Shown: positions 20,287 through 29,313 of the stretch, in pieces
How positions within the stretch are numbered: position 1 is the stretch's first letter
Layout: every line of letters starts with the position of its first letter
DNA from: Peptococcaceae bacterium
Lineage (GTDB): Bacteria > Bacillota > Peptococcia > Peptococcales > Peptococcaceae
Direction: 5' to 3'
DNA length: 64,000 bases
NCBI GenBank assembly: GCA_017547685.1
Contig: JAFYPD010000084.1
Coordinates: forward strand, 1 to 64,000
The notes under the pieces: generated by a model
What the model was told of the DNA's origin: nothing
What the model saw: only the letters and a program-made list of their open reading frames with translations
Databases searched by the model: none
Translations under genes and position numbers: made by a program

Positions 20287-21435
20287 TTAGCTTAATAAAG
20301 TATTTGCCAGTGCCAGCGCTTTGTCGACAATGGCATCGATGTTGTAATATTTGTATTCGGCCAGGCGGCCCAGCAGATGGAAGTTTGGGTAACCTTCTAA
20401 CAACTGGCAGTATTTTGCGTACAGCGCCAGATTGTCGTCATTTACGATAGAATAATACGGAATTTCACCGTTTTTACCGGTATAAGGAATCGGATATTCT
20501 TTCACGATGGTGGTGTGTTCCGGTTTTTTCTGGCCGGTCAGCTTTTTGAACTCGGTGATGCGGGTGTAATCTTCACTGACAGTGTAGTTTACCACAGCTT
20601 TTGGCTGATAATCACTTTTTTCATGATGCTCAAATACAAAATTCAGAGAGCGGTACGGCAGATGTCCATAGCAGCAGGAGAAAAACTCATCAATCGGACC
20701 GGTGAAGATAACCTGACCGTTGAATGGTTCGCCTTCAAAATAAATCTGACCGTCCTGCAGGCTGAGCAGCTCGTTGGCATCGGTATTCAGTTTTACTGTA
20801 ATATTCGGATAATCCAGCATTTTTTCAAACAGCGGTGTGTAACCTTCCAGCGGCATGCCCTGATAAGCATCCTGGAAATAGCCGTTATCTTCGGAGATTA
20901 ATACCGGAACACGGGCGCTGACACTCGGGTCAATGTCTTCCGGTTTCTGGCCCCACTGTTTTAAGGTGTAGTGCAGGAAAATATTGTTGTACACATAATC
21001 TGCGATGGTCTGGATATCCTTGTCTGGATTTTCCCGCAGTTTGAGAATCGGCACGCGGCTTTCCAGCCCGTAGGTGCTGATTAATTTTTCACGCAGCTCC
21101 GCCGCTTTTTTTTCGCCGTAAACCAGTTTTAACGTATTCAGGTTAAATGGCACCGGCATAAATTCGCCGTGAATGTTGGCAACTACTTCGTGCTTGTAAT
21201 CATACCATTCGGTAAAACGGGACAGATACTGGTACACGTCCTTGTTATTGGTATGGAAAATATGCGGACCATACTGGTGGATTAAAATACCTTCGTTGTC
21301 ATATAAGTCATAGCAGTTCCCGCCGATGTGGTTCCGCTTTTCAATGATACATACATTCTGATTGCCGCGTTCTGCCAGTTCCCGCGCTACTACAGCGCCG
21401 GCAAAGCCACAGCCAACGATAATACTATCAAACAT
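20287..21435 (-). CDS. glf: UDP-galactopyranose mutase
   Basis: 382 aa flavoenzyme converting UDP-galactopyranose to UDP-galactofuranose. The FAD motif IIVGCGFAGAVVAREL is at the N-terminus, with IEKRNHIGGNCYD, GPHIFHTNN, and the C-terminal LLGRLAEYKYYNIDAIVDKAL typical of the family. The ATG at 21435 has GGAGG 7 bases upstream; an ATG seven codons earlier lacks a site. Forms an operon with the GT2 gene, indicating galactofuranose-containing surface polymers. Confidence 0.95.
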   Translation of the reverse strand: MFDSIIVGCGFAGAVVARELAERGNQNVCIIEKRNHIGGNCYDLYDNEGILIHQYGPHIFHTNNKDVYQYLSRFTEWYDYKHEVVANIHGEFMPVPFNLNTLKLVYGEKKAAELREKLISTYGLESRVPILKLRENPDKDIQTIADYVYNNIFLHYTLKQWGQKPEDIDPSVSARVPVLISEDNGYFQDAYQGMPLEGYTPLFEKMLDYPNITVKLNTDANELLSLQDGQIYFEGEPFNGQVIFTGPIDEFFSCCYGHLPYRSLNFVFEHHEKSDYQPKAVVNYTVSEDYTRITEFKKLTGQKKPEHTTIVKEYPIPYTGKNGEIPYYSIVNDDNLALYAKYCQLLEGYPNFHLLGRLAEYKYYNIDAIVDKALALANTLLS

Positions 21436-21633
21436 AAATATGCCTCCTTCTGACATAGATATTAATATTATAACACAGCAGGGGTTTTATTGTCATCAAT
21501 AGTGGTTCTGGAAATTTATTTTTTGCTTTTTCTTGTCATTTTACCGGCAATCTCAGGTTCTCTTTCCGGCATACATTGAATCTGCTCTGTTTTTGCGGTA
21601 TAATAAAATATAAAAAAATAATTGGAGGAACGC

Positions 21634-22074
21634 ATGACAAAAATTGTACTTTCTGTTATGGCAATTATTGCAGTGCTGGGCGGTCTGATGCTGAATCAGC
21701 ACAATATTTACTATATGGCCTTTATTGTACCGGCTATTATGTTTTTAGCAGGATACATTATGTATGAAGTGAGAATATTTCCAAATTGCGTGTTCGGTTA
21801 TAAAACAGGCATGTCCATGAGAAATCAGGATACCTGGGATTTTGCCAATCGATATAGTGGAATGCTGTGGATGAAGTGGAGTGTTCCGCTGCTGATTGTG
21901 TCTGAACTCATCATGTTTTTGCTGAAGCCTTCACCGGCTATTGCAGAAGGAATGATTCTGATTCAGCTGATTCCGGTATTGGCTGTGATTCCATTCACAG
22001 AAAAAGCTTTAGATAAAACCTTCGACCGGCAGGGAAATCGCCGGGAAGAATATAAAACCGAGGAGGAGTTATGA
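21634..22074 (+). CDS. SdpI/YhfL-family membrane protein
   Basis: 146 aa with four membrane segments. The central FGYKTGMSMRNQDTWDFANR matches the SdpI/YhfL motif (FGYRT..S......W..AN). In Bacillus, SdpI gives immunity to the SdpC toxin, but most homologues have no known partner and no sdpABC genes are nearby. TTGGAGG is 6 bases before the ATG. Overlaps the next gene by 4 bp. Confidence 0.8.
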   Translation: MTKIVLSVMAIIAVLGGLMLNQHNIYYMAFIVPAIMFLAGYIMYEVRIFPNCVFGYKTGMSMRNQDTWDFANRYSGMLWMKWSVPLLIVSELIMFLLKPSPAIAEGMILIQLIPVLAVIPFTEKALDKTFDRQGNRREEYKTEEEL

Positions 22075-22439
22075 TGTTTCAGTTTACTCACTATAATTAC
22101 AATGTACTTGATTTGGAAAAATCCATGAAGTTTTATGAAGAGGCACTGGGGTTAAAGGAAGTGCGTCGTAAAGAAGCTTCTGACGGCAGCTTTATTCTGG
22201 TGTATCTTGGTGACGGTAAAACTGACTTTCAGCTCGAATTAACCTGGCTGCGTGACTGGAACCGTCCGTATAATTTAGGGGATAACGAAATTCATCTGGC
22301 TTTTGTGACAGAAGATTTCGATGTCGCTCATGCGAAACATAAAGAGATGGGCTGTATCTGCTTTGAAAACGAAGCCATGGGCATTTATTTCATCAATGAC
22401 CCGGACGGCTACTGGCTGGAAATTTTACCGGCAAAATAA
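22071..22439 (+). CDS. gloA: Glyoxalase I-like VOC family protein (lactoylglutathione lyase)
   Basis: 122 aa vicinal-oxygen-chelate fold. The four expected metal ligands can be placed: His in FTHYNYNVLD, Glu in FQLELTW, His in EIHLAFV and Glu in WLEILP, as in the Ni/Co-dependent glyoxalase I group. It would detoxify methylglycoxal-type thiol adducts, although the thiol cofactor in this organism is unknown. Two adjacent ATG codons (22071, 22074) are possible starts; GAGGAGGAG precedes them. Overlaps the SdpI-like gene. Confidence 0.85.
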   Translation: MMFQFTHYNYNVLDLEKSMKFYEEALGLKEVRRKEASDGSFILVYLGDGKTDFQLELTWLRDWNRPYNLGDNEIHLAFVTEDFDVAHAKHKEMGCICFENEAMGIYFINDPDGYWLEILPAK

Positions 22440-22465
22440 AACTGAAGTGAATCGCTGCACGAAAT

Positions 22466-22511
22466 AAAAAGCTGGTGAGAGAGAAGAATCATTCTCTTTC
22501 ACCAGCTTTTA
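22466..22511. terminator. Bidirectional terminator
   Basis: AAAAGCTGGTGAGAGAGAA pairs with TTCTCTTTCACCAGCTTTT; long stem with A- and T-tracts between convergent genes. Confidence 0.85.
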
Positions 22512-22536
22512 TTGTGCTGATTTATTGTTTAACTGT

Positions 22537-23277
22537 TTATTTAAAAATTCCGGTTATCATTGTTTCTAACTGATACTTCCACTGGTTTGTATTTTCTTCC
22601 ACACCCCAGCGCTCTAAATTGCGGTTTAACAGTTCTTCCACTGCAGAAATCTGTGTAGATACATGCTCAGAGAAGTTTTCAGTGCCCAGATGGCCGGTTA
22701 AATTGTCGCATAGGGAATCGTTCAGCTGAATCTGCCAGCCTTTTTCTGTTTTTTTCAGTGTGATGGCTGCATCGACAGAAAAATCCTTTTCACAGTTCTG
22801 CAGATAAGGCAGCATGTTTTCCGGGCTGCTCTTTGCCTCATCAATGGTAGTTTGAATCAGCGAAGATAAATCCATGCCTTCCTGCTGATTTTTATTCACC
22901 TTGCGAATCAAATCGGCAACAAAAAGGCCGACCGAATCAGAAAAATCTTTATTGTGAATGGTCACGTCAGCCACAGCCGTGTCACTGTTTATTTCAATAG
23001 TATTTATTTCCCAGGAAAGATGCTCCACCATAGCCTGTGCAAGATGCTGATACGCTTCTTTATTCTGATTGCCGAACAAATCACTCAGCATACGATAACC
23101 GCCTCCAACCTTATTGTTGGTGCAGGCGTTGAAGGTATCTATGTCCAGTTCTTTTAATGCAGTGAATGCGGTGTCAATCGTTTCTTCCGGTGTTTGCACT
23201 GCTATTTGTGCCTGACCGCCCCCGCATCCTGTCAGCAGAAATGCGCAGATTAAAGACAAACTTAGGATTCGTTTCAT
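22537..23277 (-). CDS. Putative lipoprotein, NTF2/DUF4878-like
   Basis: 246 aa. The signal peptide MKRILSLSLICAFLLTGCGGG carries a lipobox (LTGC), so the mature protein begins at Cys18 and is anchored outside the membrane. The segment ETIDTAFTALKELDIDTFNACTN resembles the first helix of DUF4878/DUF5105-type NTF2-like lipoproteins. Target unknown. AAAGGAAG precedes the ATG. A Noc-site-like sequence lies inside the gene at 23006-23019 but may be coincidental. Confidence 0.8.
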   Translation of the reverse strand: MKRILSLSLICAFLLTGCGGGQAQIAVQTPEETIDTAFTALKELDIDTFNACTNNKVGGGYRMLSDLFGNQNKEAYQHLAQAMVEHLSWEINTIEINSDTAVADVTIHNKDFSDSVGLFVADLIRKVNKNQQEGMDLSSLIQTTIDEAKSSPENMLPYLQNCEKDFSVDAAITLKKTEKGWQIQLNDSLCDNLTGHLGTENFSEHVSTQISAVEELLNRNLERWGVEENTNQWKYQLETMITGIFK

Positions 23278-23462
23278 AAAAAGCTTCCTTTCCTGTGGCT
23301 GTGGTTATGTTCTTATTGTACCAGAAAAATAGATAGAAGAGAATTTATTTCGGTGAAAAAAATGTGAAGAATTTGTGAAGATAGCTTATTTCAAATTGTG
23401 ACAAAAAGCGAATGGGGGATAGTTGAAATGTATACCTGGCCAGGAATAGTCGACAGAAAAAA

Positions 23463-23497
23463 TAAAACGCCCCGGTAGCAGTCGCTACCGGGGCGTT
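23463..23497 (-). terminator. Terminator of the NSS transporter gene
   Basis: AACGCCCCGGTAGC and GCTACCGGGGCGTT form a GC-rich 14-bp stem followed on the minus strand by TTTATTTT, 11 bp after the stop. Confidence 0.9.
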
Positions 23498-23507
23498 CGT
23501 CTGTATC

Positions 23508-24881
23508 TTATCCGAATAATTTCGGAATCCAGCCCATGATAAAGATGAACAGAATTAACAGTGGCAGAATGTAAGTGAAATAAAAGCGGAGTGCTTTCGG
23601 AAATTTGAGACCGCTGCCGGTATCGGCTTCGGCAATAAAGTTATCCCAGCCCCAGCCGTATTTGCTGGTACAGAACAGCAGATACATCATACTGCCTAAT
23701 GGCAGCAGGTTGTTGGAAATAATAAAGTCTTCTAAATCCTGAATGGTGCTGCCGGCACCCAGCGGTGTAATATCACTCCATACGTTAAAGCCCAGTACGC
23801 AAGGCATGGAAAGAATCAGAATCAGCACCAGATTAATGGCAATGGCTTTTTTGCGTTCCCAGCCCCACAAATCAATGGAGAAATTGATGATATTTTCAAA
23901 CACTGCAATGATAGTGGTCAGTGCCGCAAAGCTCAGGAATATAAAGAACAGCGCCCCCCAGATCTGACCACCGGCCATCTGGTTGAATACGTTCGGCAGT
24001 GTCACGAAAACAAGCCCTGGTCCCTGACCAGGATCAATACCAAATGCAAAGCAGGCAGGGAAAATAATGAACCCGGACATCAGTGCAACGGTAGTATCCA
24101 GCGCACAAATACTCAGTGCTTCCCCGGTTAGGGAACGGTCTTTGCTGATAAAACTGCCGAAGATAGACATCGCACCGATCCCCAGGCTCAAGGTGAAGAA
24201 CGCCTGCCCCATAGCAGCATAAATTGCTTCGCCAAGTCCAGCATCTACCATACGGCTGAAATCCGGAATCAGATAGAACGCAAGCCCTTCAGAAGCGCCC
24301 GACAGGGTCACACTGCGTACAGCCAGAATCAGAAGAATGATAAACAGACAGCTCATCATCGTTTTACTGACCCGTTCTACGCCGTTCTGGAAACCCAGAC
24401 TGCACACGAAAAAGCCAATTAACACCGTCACAACCATCCAGAAGGTCATATAGGCAGGGTTAGCCAGCATACCGCTAAATACACTGCCAACCTCATCCGG
24501 TGTTAAACCGTTAAATTCACCGGAAAGCATTTTTACCACATAGCCAAGCATCCAGCCGCATACAGTGGTGTAGAACATCATTAACAGATAGTTCCCAAGC
24601 ACAGCTGCATAGCCGGTGATATGCCATTTTGTGCCTTTCGGCTCTAATACATGGAAGCTGCGCACGGCAGATTTCTGACTGGCGCGTCCTACCGAAAACT
24701 CCATAATCATAATCGGCATCCCAAGTATAACAAGAAACAACAAATAAACTAAAATAAATGCAGCACCGCCATATTGCCCGGTGATATATGGAAACCGCCA
24801 TACATTGCCAAGCCCGATGGCACAGCCTGCTGAAATGAGAATAAACCCTAATCGGGATGCAAATCTCTCACGTTTCTGCAT
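23508..24881 (-). CDS. Neurotransmitter:sodium symporter family amino-acid transporter
   Basis: 457 aa, about 11 membrane segments, LeuT fold. The first helix has GFILISAGCAIGLGNVWRFPYITGQYGGAAF, with the GNVWRFPY signature of Na+-coupled NSS carriers. Likely imports an amino acid (LeuT, TnaT and MhsT are bacterial examples). The ATG at 24881 is preferred over an upstream ATG because it has GGGGGA upstream and matches LeuT-type N-termini. Confidence 0.93.
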   Translation of the reverse strand: MQKRERFASRLGFILISAGCAIGLGNVWRFPYITGQYGGAAFILVYLLFLVILGMPIMIMEFSVGRASQKSAVRSFHVLEPKGTKWHITGYAAVLGNYLLMMFYTTVCGWMLGYVVKMLSGEFNGLTPDEVGSVFSGMLANPAYMTFWMVVTVLIGFFVCSLGFQNGVERVSKTMMSCLFIILLILAVRSVTLSGASEGLAFYLIPDFSRMVDAGLGEAIYAAMGQAFFTLSLGIGAMSIFGSFISKDRSLTGEALSICALDTTVALMSGFIIFPACFAFGIDPGQGPGLVFVTLPNVFNQMAGGQIWGALFFIFLSFAALTTIIAVFENIINFSIDLWGWERKKAIAINLVLILILSMPCVLGFNVWSDITPLGAGSTIQDLEDFIISNNLLPLGSMMYLLFCTSKYGWGWDNFIAEADTGSGLKFPKALRFYFTYILPLLILFIFIMGWIPKLFG

Positions 24882-24998
24882 GGATAAAAAATCCCCCTGA
24901 TAATATAATTTCGTATATAATATTCTTATATACACACTTTAACAGAATAACATAGTGAAACGAATCGTGTCAATGAAAGAATTCTGAAATAACACAGA

Positions 24999-25045
24999 AA
25001 AAATAGAGCCGCAATTCAGATTGTCTGGAACAGCAGCTCTAGGAT
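24999..25045 (-). terminator. Terminator of the 115-aa gene
   Basis: On the minus strand AGAGCTGC and GCGGCTCT pair across about 20 nt and run into ATTTTTT. Confidence 0.65.
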
Positions 25046-25053
25046 ATCGTCTG

Positions 25054-25401
25054 TTATTCTTGTACGGTTTCCCGTTTTGGCATGTATTTCTCCAGCAGTT
25101 TACAGCCCTTATCACGCTGAGACTTCATGCGGATATTTAGCGCCAGTTTTTTCGCCGACGGGTCGGTTGTTTTCATAACAATGGCGCTGTCTGTCTGTTT
25201 GTAAGCAGCAATCTGTTCCATCAGCACGATGGCATCCGGCCCTTTGGCCCGTTCAATAAATACGCCTTTGTCGGCAATTAAGATGCTGACCGGGTCTTTT
25301 TCGTCGATATCATCATGCCCTTTGCATTTGCCAAAGCAGAGCAGGCAGTCACGGGATGTTTTCATTTTTAATTTTTTATATTCGCTTTTTTCGTAAAACA
25401 T
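25054..25401 (-). CDS. Hypothetical protein with CLLCFGKC motif
   Basis: 115 aa, rich in Lys and Asp. Near the N-terminus CLLCFGKCKGHDD could bind a metal. The centre (PVSILIADKGVFIERAKGPDAIVLMEQIAAY) predicts a mixed alpha/beta domain. GGAGGGCTGCT places the start at the ATG at 25401. It follows map on the same strand after 85 bp. Family not recognised. Confidence 0.7.
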   Translation of the reverse strand: MFYEKSEYKKLKMKTSRDCLLCFGKCKGHDDIDEKDPVSILIADKGVFIERAKGPDAIVLMEQIAAYKQTDSAIVMKTTDPSAKKLALNIRMKSQRDKGCKLLEKYMPKRETVQE

Positions 25402-25486
25402 AGCAGCCCTCCATTCCGCCGCTGACGCTTGCGGCACAAATCGTCATGAAAAACAGGTGATTATTTCTCACACCAGCCTCCCCGCA

Positions 25487-26356
25487 TTAATACGTTAAAA
25501 TTTCAAAACCATCTTCTGTTACTAAAATCATGTGCTCCCACTGGGCCGAATCTTTCCCGTCGATGGTGTAGGCCGTCCAGCCGTTTTTCTCATCAATGAA
25601 CAAATCAGATTCCCCGGCGTTAATCATTGGCTCGATGGTGAATGTCATGCCGGGCACTAGCAGGCATCCGGTACCGCGTTTGCCCACGTGGGCAACAAAC
25701 GGTTCCTCGTGGAATTCAATGCCGCAGCCGTGACCGCCGAATTTGGTCACCACCGAGCAGCCGTTGGCTTCTGCATATTCCTGCACGGCAGCGCCCACAT
25801 CCCCTAAAAAGCCCCATGGACGAACCGCAGCCAGCCCTGCATCTAAGCAGCCTTTCGCCACTTCCACCAGATGTTTTCGTTCCGGTGACACCTCGCCAAT
25901 CAGAAACATGCGGGATGCATCCGAATAAAACCCTTTGTAGATGGTGGACACGTCAACGTTTACAATGTCGCCTTCTTTTAAGATGATATCTTCCGATGGG
26001 ATCCCGTGGCAGATTTCATTGTTGATGGAGGTGCATACACTTTTCGGGAATCCTTCATAGTTCAGCGGCGCCGGGATGGCACCCTGAGCAACGGTGAAAT
26101 CGTGTACCAGTGTATTGATTTCTTCTGTACTCATACCAACGCGGATGTGTTTTGCCACATGGTCCAGAACCGCTGTATTGATTGCAGCGCTGGCGCGAAT
26201 GCCTTCCAGTTCTTTGATCGTACGAATGGATTCAAAATCCGGCACTTCAGCCCCTTTCAGCGCATAGGTGGCAACTTTTGCATCTGCATTCAGATGACAT
26301 TTTTTATATTTCTGACCACTGCCGCACCAGCACGGGTCATTCCGTCCAATACTCAT
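25487..26356 (-). CDS. map: Methionine aminopeptidase with N-terminal SEC-C zinc motif
   Basis: 289 aa. Type I methionine aminopeptidase removing initiator Met. Residues about 1-22 form a SEC-C motif (GRNDPCWCGSGQKYKKCH), which binds zinc and is found in a subgroup of MAPs able to associate with ribosomes. The catalytic domain has the metal ligands in NVDVSTIYKGFYSDAS (Asp, Asp), GHGCGIEFHEEP (His), FTIEPM (Glu) and QWEHMILV (Glu). The ATG at 26356 is preferred to the one at 26368, which directly abuts the AAGGA. Confidence 0.95.
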   Translation of the reverse strand: MSIGRNDPCWCGSGQKYKKCHLNADAKVATYALKGAEVPDFESIRTIKELEGIRASAAINTAVLDHVAKHIRVGMSTEEINTLVHDFTVAQGAIPAPLNYEGFPKSVCTSINNEICHGIPSEDIILKEGDIVNVDVSTIYKGFYSDASRMFLIGEVSPERKHLVEVAKGCLDAGLAAVRPWGFLGDVGAAVQEYAEANGCSVVTKFGGHGCGIEFHEEPFVAHVGKRGTGCLLVPGMTFTIEPMINAGESDLFIDEKNGWTAYTIDGKDSAQWEHMILVTEDGFEILTY

Positions 26357-26486
26357 TGATTGTATCATTCCTTTGGTTAGATTTGATAGAACTCGGCGTT
26401 GTTTTCTTACAACTTATATATTATACAATAAAAATGCAAAAGGGGAAAGAGCCACATACTGTTTGATGAATGAAAGAAATTTAAAA

Positions 26487-26502
26487 TGTTTCACGTGAAA
26501 CA
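26487..26502. other. parS site
   Basis: Perfect TGTTTCACGTGAAACA in the 240-bp map upstream region, the left bracket of the VanZ-remnant/HigBA segment. Confidence 0.95.
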
Positions 26503-26596
26503 TTTTTATTAATCGCTCTGTCTATATTGATATATAGTATTTTACAACTTATTCTATTATAATAAAATTACATAGATGTGAGTATGGGGGAATGAT

Positions 26597-26782
26597 ATGA
26601 AAGGGATTAAAAAAGTAATACTGCTGCTCTTTATTTGCGTTTGTATGACTGGCTTGTCTTTTTATTCTATGCAGCCGGATGGTTCTACAAAGGAAAGCAG
26701 AGAACAAATATTAAATAATTTAGATGTGCATGCTGGTGCTATCTGGAAAATTTTTCTTAACAATAGTAGAAGGGTTCTATAA
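26597..26782 (+). pseudogene. Possible truncated VanZ-like membrane protein
   Basis: 61 codons starting at an ATG with GGGGGAA 6 bases upstream. A hydrophobic helix (ILLLFICVCMTGLSF) is followed by FYSMQPDGSTKES, which resembles the FSSQPG-ESS segment after the first helix of VanZ-family proteins. The family's later helices and the RK-AHF motif do not follow in any frame. It may be a remnant or a genuine small exported peptide; I favour a remnant. Confidence 0.4.
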
Positions 26783-26829
26783 AATTTAACTGAGAATAAC
26801 TGGAAATTAAGTATCTGGTATGGAAGCAA

Positions 26830-26845
26830 ATATTGTTGACAATAT
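26830..26845. promoter_or_regulatory. Candidate operator of the HigBA-like operon
   Basis: Perfect inverted repeat ATATTGT-TG-ACAATAT, overlapping a TTGACA hexamer (26836-26841), 36 bp before the toxin start. Such palindromes are the usual binding sites of XRE antitoxins that repress their own operon. Confidence 0.55.
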
Positions 26846-26880
26846 GTTATAAAGCACATAAAATAAAAGGAGAACAGAAC

Positions 26881-27240
26881 TTGCAGAATTTTAAAATTAA
26901 TTTTTATAAAACGGCTGATGGAAACTGCCCGGTAAAAGATTTTTTAGATGACCTCGATGAAAAAATGCGTGCAAAAGTATTGCAGGAACTTTGTTTGCTG
27001 GAAACGTATGGCTATGCGTTACGAGAGCCATACTCAAAATCACTGGATGATGGGATTTTTGAATTACGGGTTCGCCAGAGCACTAATATTGTACGTGTTT
27101 TGTATTTTTTTGTGGTGAACAGAAATATTATTTTAACAAATGGTTTTGTGAAAAAGCAGAAAAAAACACCGCTTACTGAAATTCTGCTGGCTAAAAAATA
27201 TTGGGAGGACTATCTGAATCGGAAGGAGAATGTGCAATGA
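26881..27240 (+). CDS. higB: RelE/HigB-like type II toxin
   Basis: 119 aa. The sequence KINFYKTADGNCPVKDFLDDLDEKMRAKVLQELCLLETYG...FELRVRQSTNIVRVLYFFV matches the HigB/Gp49-like RelE superfamily of ribosome-dependent mRNA interferases. The start is TTG at 26881, set by AAAAGGAG 8 bases upstream; an in-frame ATG at 26833 overlaps the promoter palindrome. The stop overlaps the antitoxin start (ATGA). Toxin-first order is typical for HigBA. Confidence 0.85.
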   Translation: MQNFKINFYKTADGNCPVKDFLDDLDEKMRAKVLQELCLLETYGYALREPYSKSLDDGIFELRVRQSTNIVRVLYFFVVNRNIILTNGFVKKQKKTPLTEILLAKKYWEDYLNRKENVQ

Positions 27241-27530
27241 GTGACTTTCAGGAATATTTAAATGAACAGTTAAAAAATCCCGCTTTTCGGGCAGAATGGG
27301 AGGCCTTGGAGCCGGAGTATCAGATTAAGCGAATGCTGATTGAGGAAAGAACCAGAAAACAGCTGACACAAAAACAGCTTGCAGAATTGACTGGCATTAC
27401 ACAGGCAGATATCAGCCGCCTGGAAAATGGCACAGCAAATCCTTCTATCCGCACATTGCAACGGCTGGCTGCCGGGCTGGGCATGATGGTGAAAGTAGAG
27501 TTTGTACCGCTGCCAGTGGCAAAAGAATAG
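27237..27530 (+). CDS. higA: XRE-family antitoxin (HigA-like)
   Basis: 97 aa. A helical N-terminus is followed by an HTH_3/XRE domain: RKQLTQKQLAELTGITQADISRLENGTANPSIRTLQRLAAGLG. It would bind the toxin and repress the operon. Translationally coupled to the toxin by a 4-bp overlap. An upstream in-frame ATG at 27201 would put 12 codons inside the toxin gene and is not preferred because GGAAGGAG lies just before 27237. Confidence 0.88.
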   Translation: MSDFQEYLNEQLKNPAFRAEWEALEPEYQIKRMLIEERTRKQLTQKQLAELTGITQADISRLENGTANPSIRTLQRLAAGLGMMVKVEFVPLPVAKE

Positions 27531-27572
27531 ATAGATATGATAATGAGAAGATTCGTTAGAATCTCCTCATAT

Positions 27573-27588
27573 TGTTTCACGTGAAACA
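27573..27588. other. parS site
   Basis: Perfect TGTTTCACGTGAAACA 42 bp after the antitoxin stop, forming the right bracket of the HigBA segment. Confidence 0.95.
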
Positions 27589-27681
27589 TTTTAAATTCAG
27601 GAAGGTGACTTCGTTGTGCGGATGAGAAAGAACCGTATAATAAGAGTGTACGCATATACACCTTTCTGTAATGAAAAAGTA

Positions 27682-27728
27682 AAAAAAGAGACCGGGACAA
27701 GTTCTGTTTTGTCCCGGTCTCTTTTTTT
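27682..27728. terminator. Strong bidirectional terminator
   Basis: AAAAAGAGACCGGGACAA and TTGTCCCGGTCTCTTTTT form an 18-bp stem with A and T runs; just after the brnQ stop on the minus strand. Confidence 0.9.
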
Positions 27729-27734
27729 ATATGA

Positions 27735-29057
27735 TTATTTTTTAACAACACTTACGATATAGCCAATCGCGCCGCCGATTACAGCCGGGATAACCCAGCC
27801 CAGCCCCAGATTATAGAACGGAACCATCTGCAGGAGATTGCTCATAGCTGCTGTGGAAATACTGTAGTTTGCAGCCAGTGTTTCCAGCCCGTTTGGAATA
27901 CTGATTAACGCAGTGCCAATCAGAATCCCGATATAGATTGGTTTGCGGCCTTTGAACCACTTGTCCAGAAAGCCGGCCAGAACCAGCGCCATTAATACCG
28001 GATATACCATCAGCAGACCTGGCAGTGTGATACTCAACAGCTGGGTTAATCCGATGTTGCTGACAACGAAGCTGAACAGACAAACTGCAATGATAACATG
28101 GTTGTATTCCAGTTTCACGTAGTTGTCGCTGAAATATTCTCCGCAGGCGGTGGTTAAACCGATTGCAGTGGTTAGGCAGGCAAACAGTACCGCAATCCCA
28201 AGAATTAGCATACCGGCTGTGCCGAATATGTGCTTCGCCACAGCGCTCAGCAGCTGACCGCCGTTGGCAAACTGCCCCAGCGGACCGGCAGTGGCGCCTG
28301 CATAAGCCAGAATACCGTAAACAACTGCCAAGCCGATCGCTGCGATTAAACCAGCCAGCAGAGTATATTTTACAATGTTGCCTTCTTTCTGAATGCCCAT
28401 TGCCTCTACGTTATCGATAACAATCAGCGCGAAAATTCCGGCTGCCAGAGCGTCCATGGCCATGTAACCTTCTACCATGCCCTTGAAGAATGCGATGGTA
28501 GTATAATCGCCGACTGGTTCTCTCAGTGGCCCGATTGGATTGATGACAGCACTGAGACCGATGATAAAAATAGAAACCAGCAGAATTGGTGTTAATACTT
28601 TCCCTACGATTGCCACAATTTTGCTTGGGTTTGCAGACAGAATGTAAACCGAACCAAAGAAAATTGCAGTGAAAATAACGGAAAATACCATAGGACTGAT
28701 TCCGGTATTACTTACAAATGGCATCACAGCAAGTTCAAAGGAAACGCTTCCGGTACGTGGAATCGCGAACAGCGGACCGATTAACAGATACATCAGTACA
28801 ATAAAGAATGTACCAAATTTTTTACCGGCGCGGCCAACCATATTGTTTAAGGAACGACCAGCAAATACCACAGCGGCAATGCCTAAGAGCGGCAGCCCTA
28901 CATCAGTAACAATAAAACCGGCCAGTGCTGCCCACACATTTGTACCAGCCAGTTGTCCCATTGCCGGCGGAAAGATCATGTTGCCGGCGCCGAAAAAGAG
29001 CGCAAAGAGCATTAAGGACAGAGACAGCAGCTGGGAAAAAGATAATTTTTCTTTCAT
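27735..29057 (-). CDS. brnQ: Branched-chain amino acid carrier BrnQ (LIVCS family)
   Basis: 440 aa with about 12 membrane segments. The N-terminal signature FALFFGAGNMIFPPAMGQLAG is characteristic of the LIVCS family, Na+- or H+-coupled importers of Leu, Ile and Val. The ATG at 29057 has AGGAGG 7 bases upstream; 19 extra codons upstream lack a site. Confidence 0.95.
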   Translation of the reverse strand: MKEKLSFSQLLSLSLMLFALFFGAGNMIFPPAMGQLAGTNVWAALAGFIVTDVGLPLLGIAAVVFAGRSLNNMVGRAGKKFGTFFIVLMYLLIGPLFAIPRTGSVSFELAVMPFVSNTGISPMVFSVIFTAIFFGSVYILSANPSKIVAIVGKVLTPILLVSIFIIGLSAVINPIGPLREPVGDYTTIAFFKGMVEGYMAMDALAAGIFALIVIDNVEAMGIQKEGNIVKYTLLAGLIAAIGLAVVYGILAYAGATAGPLGQFANGGQLLSAVAKHIFGTAGMLILGIAVLFACLTTAIGLTTACGEYFSDNYVKLEYNHVIIAVCLFSFVVSNIGLTQLLSITLPGLLMVYPVLMALVLAGFLDKWFKGRKPIYIGILIGTALISIPNGLETLAANYSISTAAMSNLLQMVPFYNLGLGWVIPAVIGGAIGYIVSVVKK

Positions 29058-29313
29058 GAACTTCCTCCTGTATACTGTATTATTACAAATATCAAAATAT
29101 ATAGCTGTCTTCATACAGCTAACTATATCATTTTAACACAAACAGGAAAGGGACACAATAGGGAATGCAGAAACAGAAAAATTTTTGCAATTTAACATTT
29201 CAGAAACATTTCAGCAACAATTTGATAAACATATGCTGATAAAATAACAGCATCAGGTAAACAAAAATAAATGTCTGAAAGAAATCAGATTTTTAGAGAA
29301 AGGAAGAAATAAT

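Noticed and set aside
23006-23019. ATTTCCCAGGAAAG, Noc-site-like
   Set aside because: Two mismatches to the consensus and inside a coding region; kept only as a remark.
25682-25698. GCCCACGTGGGC palindrome resembling parS
   Set aside because: Shares only CACGTG with parS; it lies inside map and encodes conserved residues (AHVGKRG).
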